Assembly: GCA_015501585.1 (NCBI GenBank)
Contig: JADNRY010000170.1
Coordinates: 1 to 64,000 of the forward strand
DNA: 64,000 bases
Reading direction: 5' to 3'
Origin: Rhodocollybia butyracea
Lineage: Eukaryota > Basidiomycota > Agaricomycetes > Agaricales > Omphalotaceae
A program made the translations under genes and the position numbers. This document shows positions 50,754 through 62,073 of this stretch, piece by piece. The notes beneath the pieces are model-generated. The model did no database searches. It had not been told where the DNA came from and was given only the letters and a program-made list of their open reading frames with translations. Position 1 is the stretch's first letter, and each line of letters starts with the position of its first letter.

Positions 50754-51009
50754 TATAACGCCCTTAGGCGAGAGTCTTACGTTCACACGAAAGAGCACGA
50801 CAAAGGCTATGTGATTGTGTACTCGTAGTGTAGAAGAACTACAGTAATTTATGTAATTTGACTAGTTATAGTAATCGAAATGAATAGAATAGAAATGATA
50901 TCTAATCATAAGATAAGATAAGATAAGAGTCGCGATGCGACAAAAGTTAAGGCCGCGCCATAAGGCGCGGCCGGAAGGAAATTAGGCAAGATGGGGAGGA
51001 GGCGTTACA
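50754..51009 (-). repeat. 5' LTR of the Gypsy element
   Basis: TATAACGCCC...GGAGGCGTTACA on the plus strand, 256 bp. It retains more CpG sites than the 3' LTR in some positions and fewer in others. Confidence 0.9.
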
Positions 51010-51654
51010 GGGCTGCTGCATGCCTATACTATACATATTTTGTACCGCTAGAAGTAATTAATGGTAGTTACATATCTGTAACTATACTCGCAAATATACT
51101 CGCCGAGTATGGATCCTTCTGGGACCCATATTCACATTCGAGTGCACATTCACATGAGTGATATACTCGTGGTGTAAGTTTTTTATTTTTATTTTTTATT
51201 TTTAATCACATTTATTCACATTTGCTGATATGCTGACTTTGGAGTGCACACAAAAGTGAATGTAAGAACAAGTCTAACACACACCAACACACACACACTT
51301 AAATCAAACACAAGTTCGGAGGGTGCAAGAAAAGATATAAAATTCAAAGTACAACTGCTTTTAGGGGATTGGAATGCAAGGTATAGGTTTTATCTGCTGA
51401 GTCCCACAGAATGTGGATGCAATAACTTTACTTCAATAACTTTACTTTCTGCTGAACTGAATAACTTTACTTGATCTGTGCCAATAACTTTACTGTTCTT
51501 TCTTCAGTGATAGTACAAGTTAATAATACAGGTCTTTCAATGTTATGCTTCTTCTACTATTCAATTCTTTTTATCAAATACAAGTTATTTCAACAGGTCT
51601 TATCCAGTTGTCAATTACTTGTTACTCTGCTAGGTGCCGAAGCGATCCCTGTCA
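51010..51654. other. Non-coding, leader-like repeat sequence
   Basis: No gene. It includes a run of ACACACCAACACACACACAC and four AATAACTTTACTT words within 80 bp (51420-51495). It resembles LTR or leader sequence of another element. Confidence 0.4.
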
Positions 51655-52210
51655 CACAAACTCTGGCAATGAGCTGTATACCTGCTGGGGGCGGGTGCTT
51701 GCCTTCTTTGTAGACTTCTCATGTCTTTTATACCTGTGCAATGTAATTAAACACTTGTTTGGCATGTTTTTGTGCTTCATAATGCAATACATATGGATAA
51801 ATCCAATGTTACAGTAGTTCCGGGTCTAGCTTAGACGTGGATTTGAATTGTTTTTACTAGTGGCACTATATTGTGCCACACGGAACCACCACAACACTTC
51901 AACGGCGTCTATCATCATTGGTGGCACACTCCTCCATGGAGCCGAATATAGTATTCAATGCCGCCACACGGAGCGGAGTTATCTCTCATTGGTGGCACAA
52001 TCAAAACAATTAGATTGCTTGCAACCGAAAATGCTTATTCAATGCCTTACTGTGTTATGGCATACACGGAGTTTGCTCTGATTGGTGGCATTGCGTATGT
52101 ATGCCAAATTGTACTTCATTGAACCAAACTTGGACTGTATAATGCAACACGAAGCTTGGGTTTTAATATTCTGAGGTATGGAACATGTGCAACTGTGTTG
52201 TACTAACAAG
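51655..52210 (-). repeat. LTR-like repeat, copy 2 (inverted)
   Basis: Inverted, diverged copy of 6585-7135, including the three GCCACCAAT words (ATTGGTGGC on the plus strand) and the TATAAAAG region near 51730. Confidence 0.65.
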
Positions 52211-52416
52211 AATCCATTAGGAATCATTGTCAGTTGGTGTCTGTGCTCAGTTCTCTATTGATAATATCAGAATACAACATACTGCACATAATCTGACTGT
52301 ATCAGTGATACTGAAACATGGCCAATTAGGCATTTTAAGTCCAAATTATTATGGGGCGTATCATTGCGCAAAAGCATATGGTAGTGAGCATACAGCCGTA
52401 GAGAGCTACACATATA

Positions 52417-53099
52417 TAGTGCACGAAAAGTTCAGTCCTGAACCTGCGTCCGGACTGAACTTTTTAGGACGCGACTCCAAGTCCGGTTCATGGTCCTGCA
52501 ATTTTCTGGACCGGACCTGAAGTCCGGTTCGGGGTTCAGGTAATCTTGAAAAATTGAAACGCGTTCAAGACGCGTTCGGACACGTCCGGACCTAAGCTGT
52601 TCTATATCTCAATTGGTAAAAAAGATGGCCTGGATCTTGTTGTTCTGAGCATGTTTCTTCCGGCGGTGCACTTAAGTATAAGTACTAAATTCTGCAACTG
52701 TGTGAATGCATCAATTCCAAATGTTTCAAGCACTCCAAAAATCTAAAGAGTGCCTATCCAAATGGTCATGGCTCAGAAACCCAGCAGGCAGCAACATGTT
52801 TGGTTGTAGATCTTATGGCCACATTAGATTTTATGGCCACATCAGATTTTTACAAGTTTGAAGATGGTACTTGATATTTGGAGCTACATATAATGATAAT
52901 TTCTGGTGTAAATAGTCTTTTGATTATGTATTTCACGTCTTATAGTCCGGATGCGTTCTGAACCTGAACTGGACGGAAGTCCAGCGGACCAACGGTCCAG
53001 TCTTGGCGTCCCAAATTTTTCTGAACCGGACCAAAAGTTCGGTCCTCCGTCCTGACAAAGTTGCTGTGAACCGGACCGAACCGGACTTTTTGTGCACTA
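52417..53099. mobile_element. hAT-like MITE with 8-bp target duplication
   Basis: TAGTGCACGAAAAGTTC... and ...CCGGACTTTTTGTGCACTA form imperfect terminal inverted repeats. CACATATA is duplicated on both sides (52409-52416 and 53100-53107). An 8-bp duplication and a TAGNG start fit the hAT superfamily. The 683-bp interior is rich in CCGGACC/GGTCCGG words in both orientations and has no ORF. Confidence 0.8.
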
Positions 53100-53299
53100 C
53101 ACATATAAAGAGACTTTCAATGAGGAGAATTCTGCCTTCAACAATATGTTCCCAAAGGAACTAGGCGGGAGAGGGTTCCCTGCCAGATTACGCACTGGTG
53201 GGCGGTGGAAAAAGTGTCCATGCGGTAAAGAAAAAATATATGGTATGTGTGAGGTAAGGTAGGAAGAGGATCAAAAGCGAAACCACCACAGACATATGT

Positions 53300-54310
53300 T
53301 CAATATGCGAAACAAATGAAAAATAAAACAATACTTGCATTATTGGTAGGGCCATCATCGACGTCCATCTCTTCATCGGCATGGCCCATCCCAGCTGCCA
53401 TGTTGTCATCTTATTGCTGTCAGTGCCGTTACCATTACTATCCTCACCACGGGGTTCATTGTCAGACCCGAGTCTGCTGTCTAAGTAAGAAAGGTTAACC
53501 AAATATATGAGAAACAAAATAAAGAACCAACCGCCGAGAGATTTGTTGAAAACAATTGCGTCTGGATCCTAGTCATAAAGATCAGCATCTTCCCCTTCGT
53601 CAAGAGGGGCAGTGGATCCGCTAGTACAACGGCTGTCAAAGTTGTTGTCACCCTGGCCATAAAGGTCAGGGTTGGCATTGTGGTTCTCTTCCTCTTCCTC
53701 ACCTTTAGCCTTGGCAGCCATGGCCTTAACGAGCTCACAAATCACTACAAATATTGAGGGTTGTTAGCCAGGACCAGCAAAAGAAAGAAAGAAAAAATAG
53801 CTTCTTGCTCTTTTTTAGCAGCTTTGGCCTTTTTCTTCTGCTGAGCTTGAACCATCAGGAAAAGCTGTTTTCGCCTAGGTGACCCCAGAGTGGCCTAAAG
53901 CAAACTAGGTGACCTATGAATCCTATGGCATCCTAGGAATTTGGGCTTGTCCCTTGCCAGTCAAGGCTCTTGAGGATTCCCCAGGGTATCCTAGGGTATC
54001 CTAGGAAACCCCAGGGAAGCTCCAGGACAACTTTGGGAACACCTGGGTTTGCCTAGGATACCCTAGGGCATCCTCAGGAGCCTTAACTGGCAAGGGACGA
54101 GCCCGATGCCATGGGATTCATAGGTCACCTAGTTTGCTTTAGGCCACTCTGTGGTCACCTAGGCAAAAACGGCTTTTCCTGATGACAGCACAAAGCTTGG
54201 CCTGTGTAGAAGCGGTGACCGGCGTCGCCTTAGTCTTGCCGCCATTCCCCTAGCTGCTGCTGCACGGGTTGGGGCAGCAGCTTTGGAACGAGTCAACCTA
54301 GGGCCTACAA
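53300..54310 (-). pseudogene. Multi-exon gene remnant split by a MITE
   Basis: Minus-strand exons: PRLTRSKAAAPTRAAAARGN and GKTKATPVTASTQAKLCA (about 54186-54310), then, beyond the inserted MITE, VQAQQKKKAKAAKKEQEA (53790-53850), an intron ending TTTGTAG, MAAKAKGEEEEENHNANPDL, DEGEDADLYD and, after a TAG at about 53569-53571, DPDAIVFNKSLGG (to about 53530). A further exon reads DNEPRGEDSNGNGTDSNKM (about 53400-53460). The protein is Lys/Ala-rich then acidic and low-complexity, and I do not recognise it. Removing the MITE with one copy of its 2-bp duplication rejoins the exon in frame (KLCAVQAQQ), so the host sequence was coding when the MITE landed. Confidence 0.45.
53853..54184. mobile_element. 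Complete 332-bp fold-back MITE (CATCAGGAAAAG family)
   Basis: CATCAGGAAAAGC and GCCTAGGTGACCCCAGAGTG at the left are mirrored by the right end (...CACTCTGTGGTCACCTAGGC ... CTTTTCCTGATG). Pairing extends about 130 bp inwards from each end around a core of CCTAGGG/CCCAGG words. AC is duplicated at 53851-53852 and 54185-54186. A half copy lies at 13578-13790. Confidence 0.8.
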
Positions 54311-55599
54311 CTTGTAAATGAGAAAAAAACAGAGGTCATTGCAAAGTGATACATACTAGGTTTTTTGGTGGTTGCAGTAGCTTGTATTGAAGGGAAGTAA
54401 GTCATAGTGATCACTAATAAAAGATAAAGAAAACGTACAAGCGGGCAAAAAGTTAATGGAGTGGTGGTGGTTGAAACAAAAGAAAGAGACAGAGCAAATG
54501 GGGTCAAGTCCTGACTGGTACTTAGCTTGCCTCACATTATGATGCATATTAATGCCAAGTAGAATTAATAAGTAAACAAAACAAAAAGTAAAAGAAACAA
54601 AAAAGCATTTGAACAAGATAAAATATTCAGAACAGCAGCACAGGTCAGTTGCTAACCAGATCCCAAAGTTGGGCCCTCAAGCAAGTGGCTTGTGTAACTG
54701 GACGGCTAATTCAATGGTTCGGATAAAAATACAGCAAAAGTTCACCAGCTAGATATAATGAGGGAGAAGCGGTGCGCAATGGAAGCACCCAGGGAACGAA
54801 AAGATATAAAAGTATGCCAAATAATACTCAGTAGCATCCAACTCACTTCATGAACAAATGTTCCCAGGAGAAAGACGTTTCCCATCTTCAAGTGTGTCCG
54901 GGACCATAGGCGTTGGTGCTGTCCAGCCCCTCATGATTCGGAAGAAGGAGTACAAAGTGGCTTGGCATATGGAGAACGAGGAGGATGGGCCACCACTAAA
55001 CAAAGCTGCCTCGATAGCAATAGTCCACTGCTCTCAAGTTGACGTGTTGTATTCATCTCCAATTTCCCCCTCTTCAAAACTTGGGATAAGCTTGTAGAGA
55101 TAGCGATCAAGCAAGAGGACTTCCTGTCTGAATGAGACGTTGAAAAAAAATCTCATTCAAAACCTCACGCTGAACATTGTCGGGCAGGGCACAGGTGCTT
55201 GCCAGTGTTACATCTTAAAATGAGATTAGATTTCATTAGATTTTCTCACAACGAAGTTTTAAACGGCATTCAAACGGCATTTCTTTTTGAATGGTTTCCC
55301 ACGCCCCCGCTCATGCGCCCTGCCCCCCGCTCGCCACCTAGAATATTTTCGGCATTTTTCACGATTTTTTTCTCGATTTTAGGCGCCTATCTAGCCCATA
55401 TCATTTTTTTTCTTTTCCCTATATGGTAGTAATCTAATCTATCAGCCCTGCCGGGGTGCCGCCTGAGCCATTGGGACCCGGCAGCATTCAAATTGACAGG
55501 TCCAAGCATCATTGCTGACCTTTGTAAAGGTTGCTTGGACAATTATCGGTGTCCTTTAGAAAGGCTTTACAGAATCAGCTGTTACAGTTACTAAAGGCC
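54311..55599. other. No supported gene
   Basis: A possible upstream exon of the 53.3-54.3 kb remnant (ATATTKKP, about 54360-54380, with GTATGT donor) is the only coding hint. A plus-strand ORF at 54858-55097 has no recognisable domain. Confidence 0.35.
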
Positions 55600-56160
55600 T
55601 TGATACGTAGCACAGCGCGGTGCTGAAGAAAGCTGCGCATGGCCCTTGGTTGGCAACACCAGAGACCCAGTAATTCTGCTGGTGGGGGCACCTGTTACCA
55701 TAACCAAAGCCCACAGTGCGGTGAGCAAAATCGCCTTGGCGACTGCCTCTCTAGTTGGCAGAGAAGGTACTCCCCTTGTAGCAAGCCTTGATAGCTTGGG
55801 TGACAGCCGCTGTGTTAGCATCCCAGTCGGCATCGGCAGCTTTAGGCGGAACCCCGCCTAGCACAACCATAACTCGGTCAGCTTGGTTGACCAGCATGGT
55901 GCAAGTGCTAGAGAGAAGAGACAACTTAATAAAGGGGAGGAGGTAGAAAACGAGGACGTACAACCCATCCCACGGCAACAACATCATCGATTCCAGGCTG
56001 GTAAGTGTATCCAAGTCCTTCCAGATGTGTTGAAGGCCAGGAGGCAGCTTATGACGAGGGTTACCGGTGTATCCGCTGGATGAACCAGGAAGCTCGCGGA
56101 TGTTGAACTTCTCAAGGCGGATGGAGCTGCTGCCCTTGGCTTGCTTGACCACATAGGGCT
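55600..56160 (-). pseudogene. Fragment of a repetitive Agaricomycete hypothetical protein
   Basis: On the minus strand YTGNPRHKLPPGLQHIWKDL, LSLLSSTCTMLVNQADRVMV and VLGGVPPKAADADWDANTAA run into QAIKACYKGSTFSA, and in the next frame GDFAHRTVGFGYGNRCPHQQ. The order ADRV.VVL.G.P....DWD....A...I......FS...HRRG.F....GFGYG is that of a large Agaricomycete family of unknown function, often found near transposons. No start or C-terminal half is present. Confidence 0.5.
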
Positions 56161-56272
56161 TTAAATTGTGCTCATGGTCTCAGGTAGCAGCCTTTAGAGC
56201 ACGCTCCGCACGGGCTTTTTGGGTAAGAGCTGCGAGATGCGGAGCGCATTGACTGGAAGCATCAGGAAAATA

Positions 56273-56290
56273 CCCCCCCCCCCCCCCCCC
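56273..56290 (+). repeat. 18-bp cytosine homopolymer
   Basis: An uninterrupted run of 18 C directly after GGAAAATA. The minus strand is G18, able to form stacked G-quadruplexes. Sequencing slippage in length is likely. Confidence 0.9.
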
Positions 56291-57521
56291 TACTTGAGCA
56301 AACTTAGGGAGGCTGGGGCTCCTCTGGCCACCTGAAGGCCTCTAAGTTAGTCAAGACACTTGAGCTGCCAGAGACTGAATTCACAAGGTTACTTTCACTC
56401 AGGCTGACCTCAGATTCACTCAAGCCAACCAAGTTACACCCAGGGAATACTCAAGTTCACCAGGTGCACCTAAGTAAGACCTCAGAAGAACTTGTGTTAT
56501 GCTCAAGCCACGCCCAGGTGGACCCCAGTGAGACCTCAGGAGCACTTATTCCCTCATCTGGCCTCAATAGCAGACATAATATTACTAACAATAGCTTGCA
56601 ATTCCCTCCTCAAGCACATAACACAACAGTGTAAACAGCTCTATTAATAGAATATAAGTACAGTGAGTAACATGATCACAAGCAATAAATATAGTGTAGG
56701 AGATAATACATAATCATAGACATGGCAGGTAACTATATAGCAAAAGCGAGAACGTTACTGTTGTATTGATAATTGGAGTTCAAAGAATACCGTGACCTGT
56801 GGTGGGAGCAACAAGTGAAATGAGTGGAAGGTAGGCGTGTTGTTGTAAAGGGGGAAAATTCAGATACAAGCTACGCTCATCCTCCAAATGTGGGGACAAA
56901 AGCACACCAGAGGGTAGAGATGGGTAAAGCCCTGGGTCAACAACCCGATGGAGTCTCATTCCATAAAACTAGGTACTTATATACTATACAATTGTATACT
57001 ACACTACATAAGGGAATTGACTTGCTTTAAGTCCAGGCAAGTCATGTAAAGTCATTATGAGTCATTTAGAATCATTGCACAGTCAATGACTCAATGCACA
57101 GTAACTATGTACTACAAATGAGTCAATGCAATATTGACACACTATGACTCCAGTCCATATGAGTCAGTCCAGGTTTGTACACGGAGGCACTTGCAAATAT
57201 TCCAATCCAAATTCCTACAAGGCGATGGTTGAATCATGAGTTGGACTGCAGTGTTGGGTGCCTAAGATAAAACTTCATTTGTGGACAACAGGAAGAACAT
57301 TGCCATGTACCATTACTGCACTACCCAGTTTCGTCAAACATATTCAAAGTGTCTGGTCAAAATAAATGTCAGCTCATATTTGTCAATAACCAACAACACA
57401 TACTATGAACGAAGCCATGGGCCCATGTAGACTGACCAAGGATGAGAAAAGAACGAAGATGTCGTTTGGGAAGAAGGGAACAATGGCATTTTTGATGCGT
57501 TTCGAGATTTTAAGTGAAAAC
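56291..57521. other. No supported gene
   Basis: The stretch 56291-56570 is rich in CTCAAG, CCTCAG and TTCACTCA words. 57030-57180 repeats AGTCAATG, AGTCATT and ATGAGTCA words. No coding support. Confidence 0.35.
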
Positions 57522-57587
57522 AAGCGCTGTTGTGCACAGACCAGCGGGAACGTTAAGCGCTGTCGTGCACAGACCAGTTGGAATATT
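57522..57587 (+). repeat. Tandem duplication, 33-bp unit x2
   Basis: AAGCGCTGTTGTGCACAGAC... and AAGCGCTGTCGTGCACAGAC... follow each other at a 33-bp period, differing mainly near the 3' end of the unit. Confidence 0.8.
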
Positions 57588-60500
57588 TGCCGTGTTATCA
57601 TGTTAGTCCGCGTGTGGGCCATAGTTCAAGTTAAAAATGTTCTTGTTAGAACTTAATGGGATATACATGAATGGTAGGGCATATGTTTGTGGCTGTCTAG
57701 TCCGGGTTCAATCTTATCTTGTTTGAGGTGTGTTAAGCGCCAGCGATTTTCTGTACAACCCACGAAAACGACTTGCACAAAACATTGCACAAACTACACA
57801 TAAATTCAGATTCAATGTCATGTACATATGAACATTATATTGTGAAAAAAATCAGCAGCTCAAATGAAGTTGAGCAGGAGAACAACCTGTCTTACGATTT
57901 GCGGTTGTTCGAAATACGCCCAAGATCTGCAAGTGTTTCTAACTGCCAACTTGGCTCCTCAAGATGATTATAAGATTTTCTTAATGAGATTTTTTTGGGT
58001 AATCATTACTAAATGTACAAGACTTGAGCTCAAAGCTTTCGAAGGCCATCTGAGTTACTGTTCATCTCAGAGCTCACTGTCGAGCATGGAGACCACAGCA
58101 CAATTACATTTACATGGATATCCTGCAGCCATATCTTGTTGATAAAATCTCAACTTGACCATAATAATGCTAAGTACTAATACGTACAATTTCCGGAAGG
58201 TCCGATAGTATCCCTAGTTAATCTTGAGGCTTGAGCTCAACGTTTGAAACAACGACGTTGAGAGAAGCGCCGTTCGGAGCGGACTTCCGAAATCACCCGC
58301 AGGTGCTCTTTTTGCTTCTGTTCATCATTGTTTCCAGCTGCTCTGCACTTTTGGGCCTTCCAAACATTCAAAAAATCTAGATGGCTCTTCCAACTTCAAG
58401 TTGCGCCCCTTATCACCTTCCCGAACTTTAATAAATGACTTCAGTGGCCAGTACTGTCCTGATGCTGTTCGATATGCTTGATGCTCATATCCAGGCGGTA
58501 ATGAGAGGGTACAGGGCTGGATTGCTCCACTGAATAGGACAATCTGTACACTTCGGTGACTCTCTATGCACTACTTGTTCACGCTGTGGTTTGTGGACTT
58601 GTATTCACTTGTTCGTTGTTCTACATTTCCCTTGGGTCAGTTTGAGTTTTATTGACATGTTGATATCTTGGTCATTTCTAACCGGGTTTTGATGTTCTAT
58701 AGCACGATACAGACGTTCACAGCCACTCTCCCCACACCGCTCATCAAATCCGCAGTTTCCACAGTTCTACTCACCTCCTCATCGTCCCTCTATGTCCCCC
58801 AGGTAGTTAATTAACAAACGTATAGATGACATAACAAGATAAGTTCATCGACTTTTAACAAATTTTCACTTCCCTACAAACTCAGCTTTCTTCCAGGTTG
58901 ACCCGTGACCGCTCTCCAGGTGTGCGAAAGTTTAAATTTAAAAACACAAACTCAGTACCAAGCACAGAACTTTTCAAAAATGGGTATGACATGCACAAAC
59001 TGATTAAACAGTGCATGCTGTGACGCAAAGGAATGGACATTGGATAATATTTAAATATGTAGAAAAAGAGAGCGTTAAATTGCCGGAATCCCATCCCCTG
59101 TGTTGGTCAAAAACTTAGACATTATCAACAACAACAACCTTGTCAACATGTATGCGTTTCTGTTGTTACATGATTAGCATTACACTAACAAAAACGGAAG
59201 CGGGAATGTGGAAAACCCACATTATCCTCATTAAACACATCTTGACCACCGGCACTTGCATTGAAACTTTGATTGTAGGTACCACCGGTATCACCGGAAA
59301 TCGCCATTGTCATGGTGTAAGTGTTCTGAGCCTTTGCCCGGATATTGTCCCGTCCATTAAGCCTGGGAAAACTTCATTTGAACAACAATTTCAAGGGAGT
59401 TTTGACAACGTACATAGCAACTGTCAATGTTAGTAGTTAGTGGATTTTAACCTAAAGAAGATTAGCAAATACTCACAGAAAGTATTTGCATACAGCCTTG
59501 TCACATTCACATGTAGAGCAAGCCTTGTGAATCAAAAAAGAGGATCAATAAGCAGTCAGCATTGACTGCAAATGTAGCTCATGAAAAGTTGATTACCAGT
59601 AGGTGTGGGACTCTGTGAGAAAAAACAAAAGCAAGAAAAGTGTTTGGATTGCTGTCACTACTATGCCGCGCTGAATGATGTATGAAATCAATCTCTTGAT
59701 AATAGAATCAGTTCTTGAATGAATATGGCCTTCAGCTTCAGGTATGTCAATATTCTTCACAGAATGGGCCTACCTCTTGACTCCTGTTTTTGAGGCATCA
59801 AGGGACCAGCAGAAGGTGGCTGTTGCAAGGATGTCTGTGACAGAGGATGCACCTTTGGCGATACCAGCCGATACCTGCGGATTGGGCAATGTTAGATGAA
59901 TCCGTCGAGGCAACTACTCCTTGCCTTACCGCAAACTGGTAGCTTCTGTTCATTAAAATGTTGCCCTTGTCAGTAACCATAATAATGGAGCAGGCTATGT
60001 AGGCTTGAAAATGAGCTGACATTGATGGACAAGTGAGCTTACCCATGCCACCAACTACATGTATAGATCAGTCAAGAGGTAAGTGGGGTGCTTACGGTGT
60101 TGGACTCACTAAAGGATGTGACTGCAAACACCATCTAGTACTAGTATTCAGTATAAATTTTGCTTGACTCTTGGGGACAAAATCCTACAATTACACCACA
60201 AATGACACGTTGATAGGGGCGTTGGCCAGATACTATATCAAGTGAAATTCTAGCATATTCACACAACAATGAATCACTCACCAGTGAGAATCTGCCAGAC
60301 AAAGTATGACTGACATCTGTAGTAGCTATATAAATGACTACTTCACACTATGTGACATAAATAAACATACATGAAGATGATTACAACAGAAATTGTGCAT
60401 TCCGCGCCAAGAGTCCTGAGAGACATTGTCAGTAGAGCTGCCACTAGTCATGGATTTCACTTATGTCTCACGGGACCAAACTTTGCAAAGGGAGAAGAGA

Positions 60501-62073
60501 ACCAAAGCGCGGAATCTTTATTACACATTAGAAAACTAATCTTATCAGGCAAAGTAAACAAATTGAGAAACTCACCAAGTAGTACCATGTACCTTGAGAG
60601 ATGAGACCGGTAGATATCAAGTCTAGCATACTGTAGTTTATGAATATTCAATATCTGTCCTGCTGGTGCTAGTTTGAAGCCATACATCATGCACGCCGCC
60701 TAGAAGAGTTCATCAACAACAATAATAATACAACACATTCAACTAAGACGAACAATGATCTGAATAAATGTGCGATCCTTGCTGGGGAAGTAAGTCCACG
60801 CCTGCAGGATAGTGATCCCGGATAGGCTAGAAGATTATAAGTGAAATGGGCTACCAGACCAAGATTTCACCCACATCAAGGATATCACAGTCCCAACAAA
60901 AAATGGTGTAAGAATGGGACCCAGGTTAAACCCTTCATAAGTGGAGAAATCAGGAACGGAACCAGTGGAAGACATGACACGTTGTCAGAACAGCAAAGGG
61001 TGCAGAGACAAGAGCGCATTGGCACGCTTTATATAAAATTTTGTTTGTTTTTTAATTCCCTATTATTTCCAATACATGCTGGAAATGATGAAGTCTGGTA
61101 GCAAAAATGATTACAGTAGTGAGGGACGGCCCCCAGATGGGCTTAGTTGATGTGATAGTGATGTACCCCTTTAGTGATCTAGTAATTGATCGAGTAACCA
61201 ACGTAACTCAGTGGTGTGCACGGCCACAAGGTGTAAGAGATAATGCCGCGCGGATGTACAAATGGTACCACAGTATCCGCTTGCAATATTCTATGCTTCT
61301 GATAATTCATTTTGTTGGTTGTGTTACAGCTTCATACCCACGCTCTTCCAGCTAAATTGTTGAGTCTGACATGGTCTCTTCTCTACATAACCACTCCCCT
61401 GAAAGCAGCTGCTCGACGGAGGTCTTACCTGACCAATTTCAGATCTTGATTAGATGGTTAAAATCACCGCCAGGGCATTAAGTTGTCTATCTTACCAGAC
61501 TCCTATGATTGGAGATTTAGTGCCTAGAAGGTGCTGTTATTACATCTCACTGTGCGATATACATTTCCAGCACCTTGACGTGGGAATAAGAACTGGATCA
61601 TGAGACATGCTCGTCGGGGCAGTTCGACGGGTTCCAATCTGGCATCCAGGCAGTGCCTAGGCAGTCCACAGTCTGGTGTATATGCAGATTTTCTAACTAG
61701 ACTCCGACTCATACAGAATAAATAGAAGCGGTTTCCTTCATCTCAACATCTATTATTCAGGGGTCATAGCTCAGGGCTCCGGGCTTCTATGAAATTTGAA
61801 GTGTCCCGTAGGTACATCAAGGTTTTCAATTGGGTGCACGTTGTATCGCAAATGAGGGTATGGAATGTCGTAAGGCCTCACTCATTTTTGACAGTTCAGT
61901 TGTTGGTAACTGTCAAAGACCCAGGACGCTTGCAGGACGCCCTTGATCATGCAACTTTTATTACATAAGGAGATCAGGACTTGACTCATGAGAATAAGTA
62001 CTTTACAGTAGATGATAAAACCATAACCTTAACCATAAAAATTGCAAAACACCTCTTACAGGTTTTCAAATGG
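57588..62073. other. Long stretch without an identifiable gene
   Basis: Short ORFs on both strands (for example 59798-60046 minus with SIIMVTDKGNILMNRSYQFA, and 59140-59433 plus with TGITGNRHCHGVSVLS) could be exons of spliced genes, but no chain of exons or domain could be built. A hairpin TTGACAGTT...AACTGTCAA lies near 61888-61916. A tRNA-like GGGGTCATAGCTCAG at 61760 does not continue into a tRNA. Confidence 0.4.

Larger units (their letters stand above)
41557..51009 (-). mobile_element. Ty3/Gypsy (chromovirus-like) LTR retrotransposon with accessory ORFs, defective
   Basis: LTRs of 255 and 256 bp (41557-41811 and 50754-51009) enclose 8.9 kb read on the minus strand: an extra N-terminal Gag extension, Gag, zinc knuckle, protease, RT remnant, RNase H, integrase, a chromodomain-like end, then four accessory ORFs and a polypurine tract. 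The order RT, RNase H, integrase defines Gypsy. The RT catalytic core is deleted, and stops and frameshifts occur elsewhere, so the copy cannot move by itself. LTR ends are TGTAACGC...GCGTTATA in element orientation. Flanking bases (CGTTG and GGGCT) show no target duplication. Confidence 0.9.

Noticed and set aside
61751..61830. tRNA-like start GGGGTCATAGCTCAGGGCTC
   Set aside because: There is no matching acceptor 3' strand, no GTTCRA T-loop at the right distance and no plausible anticodon arm.
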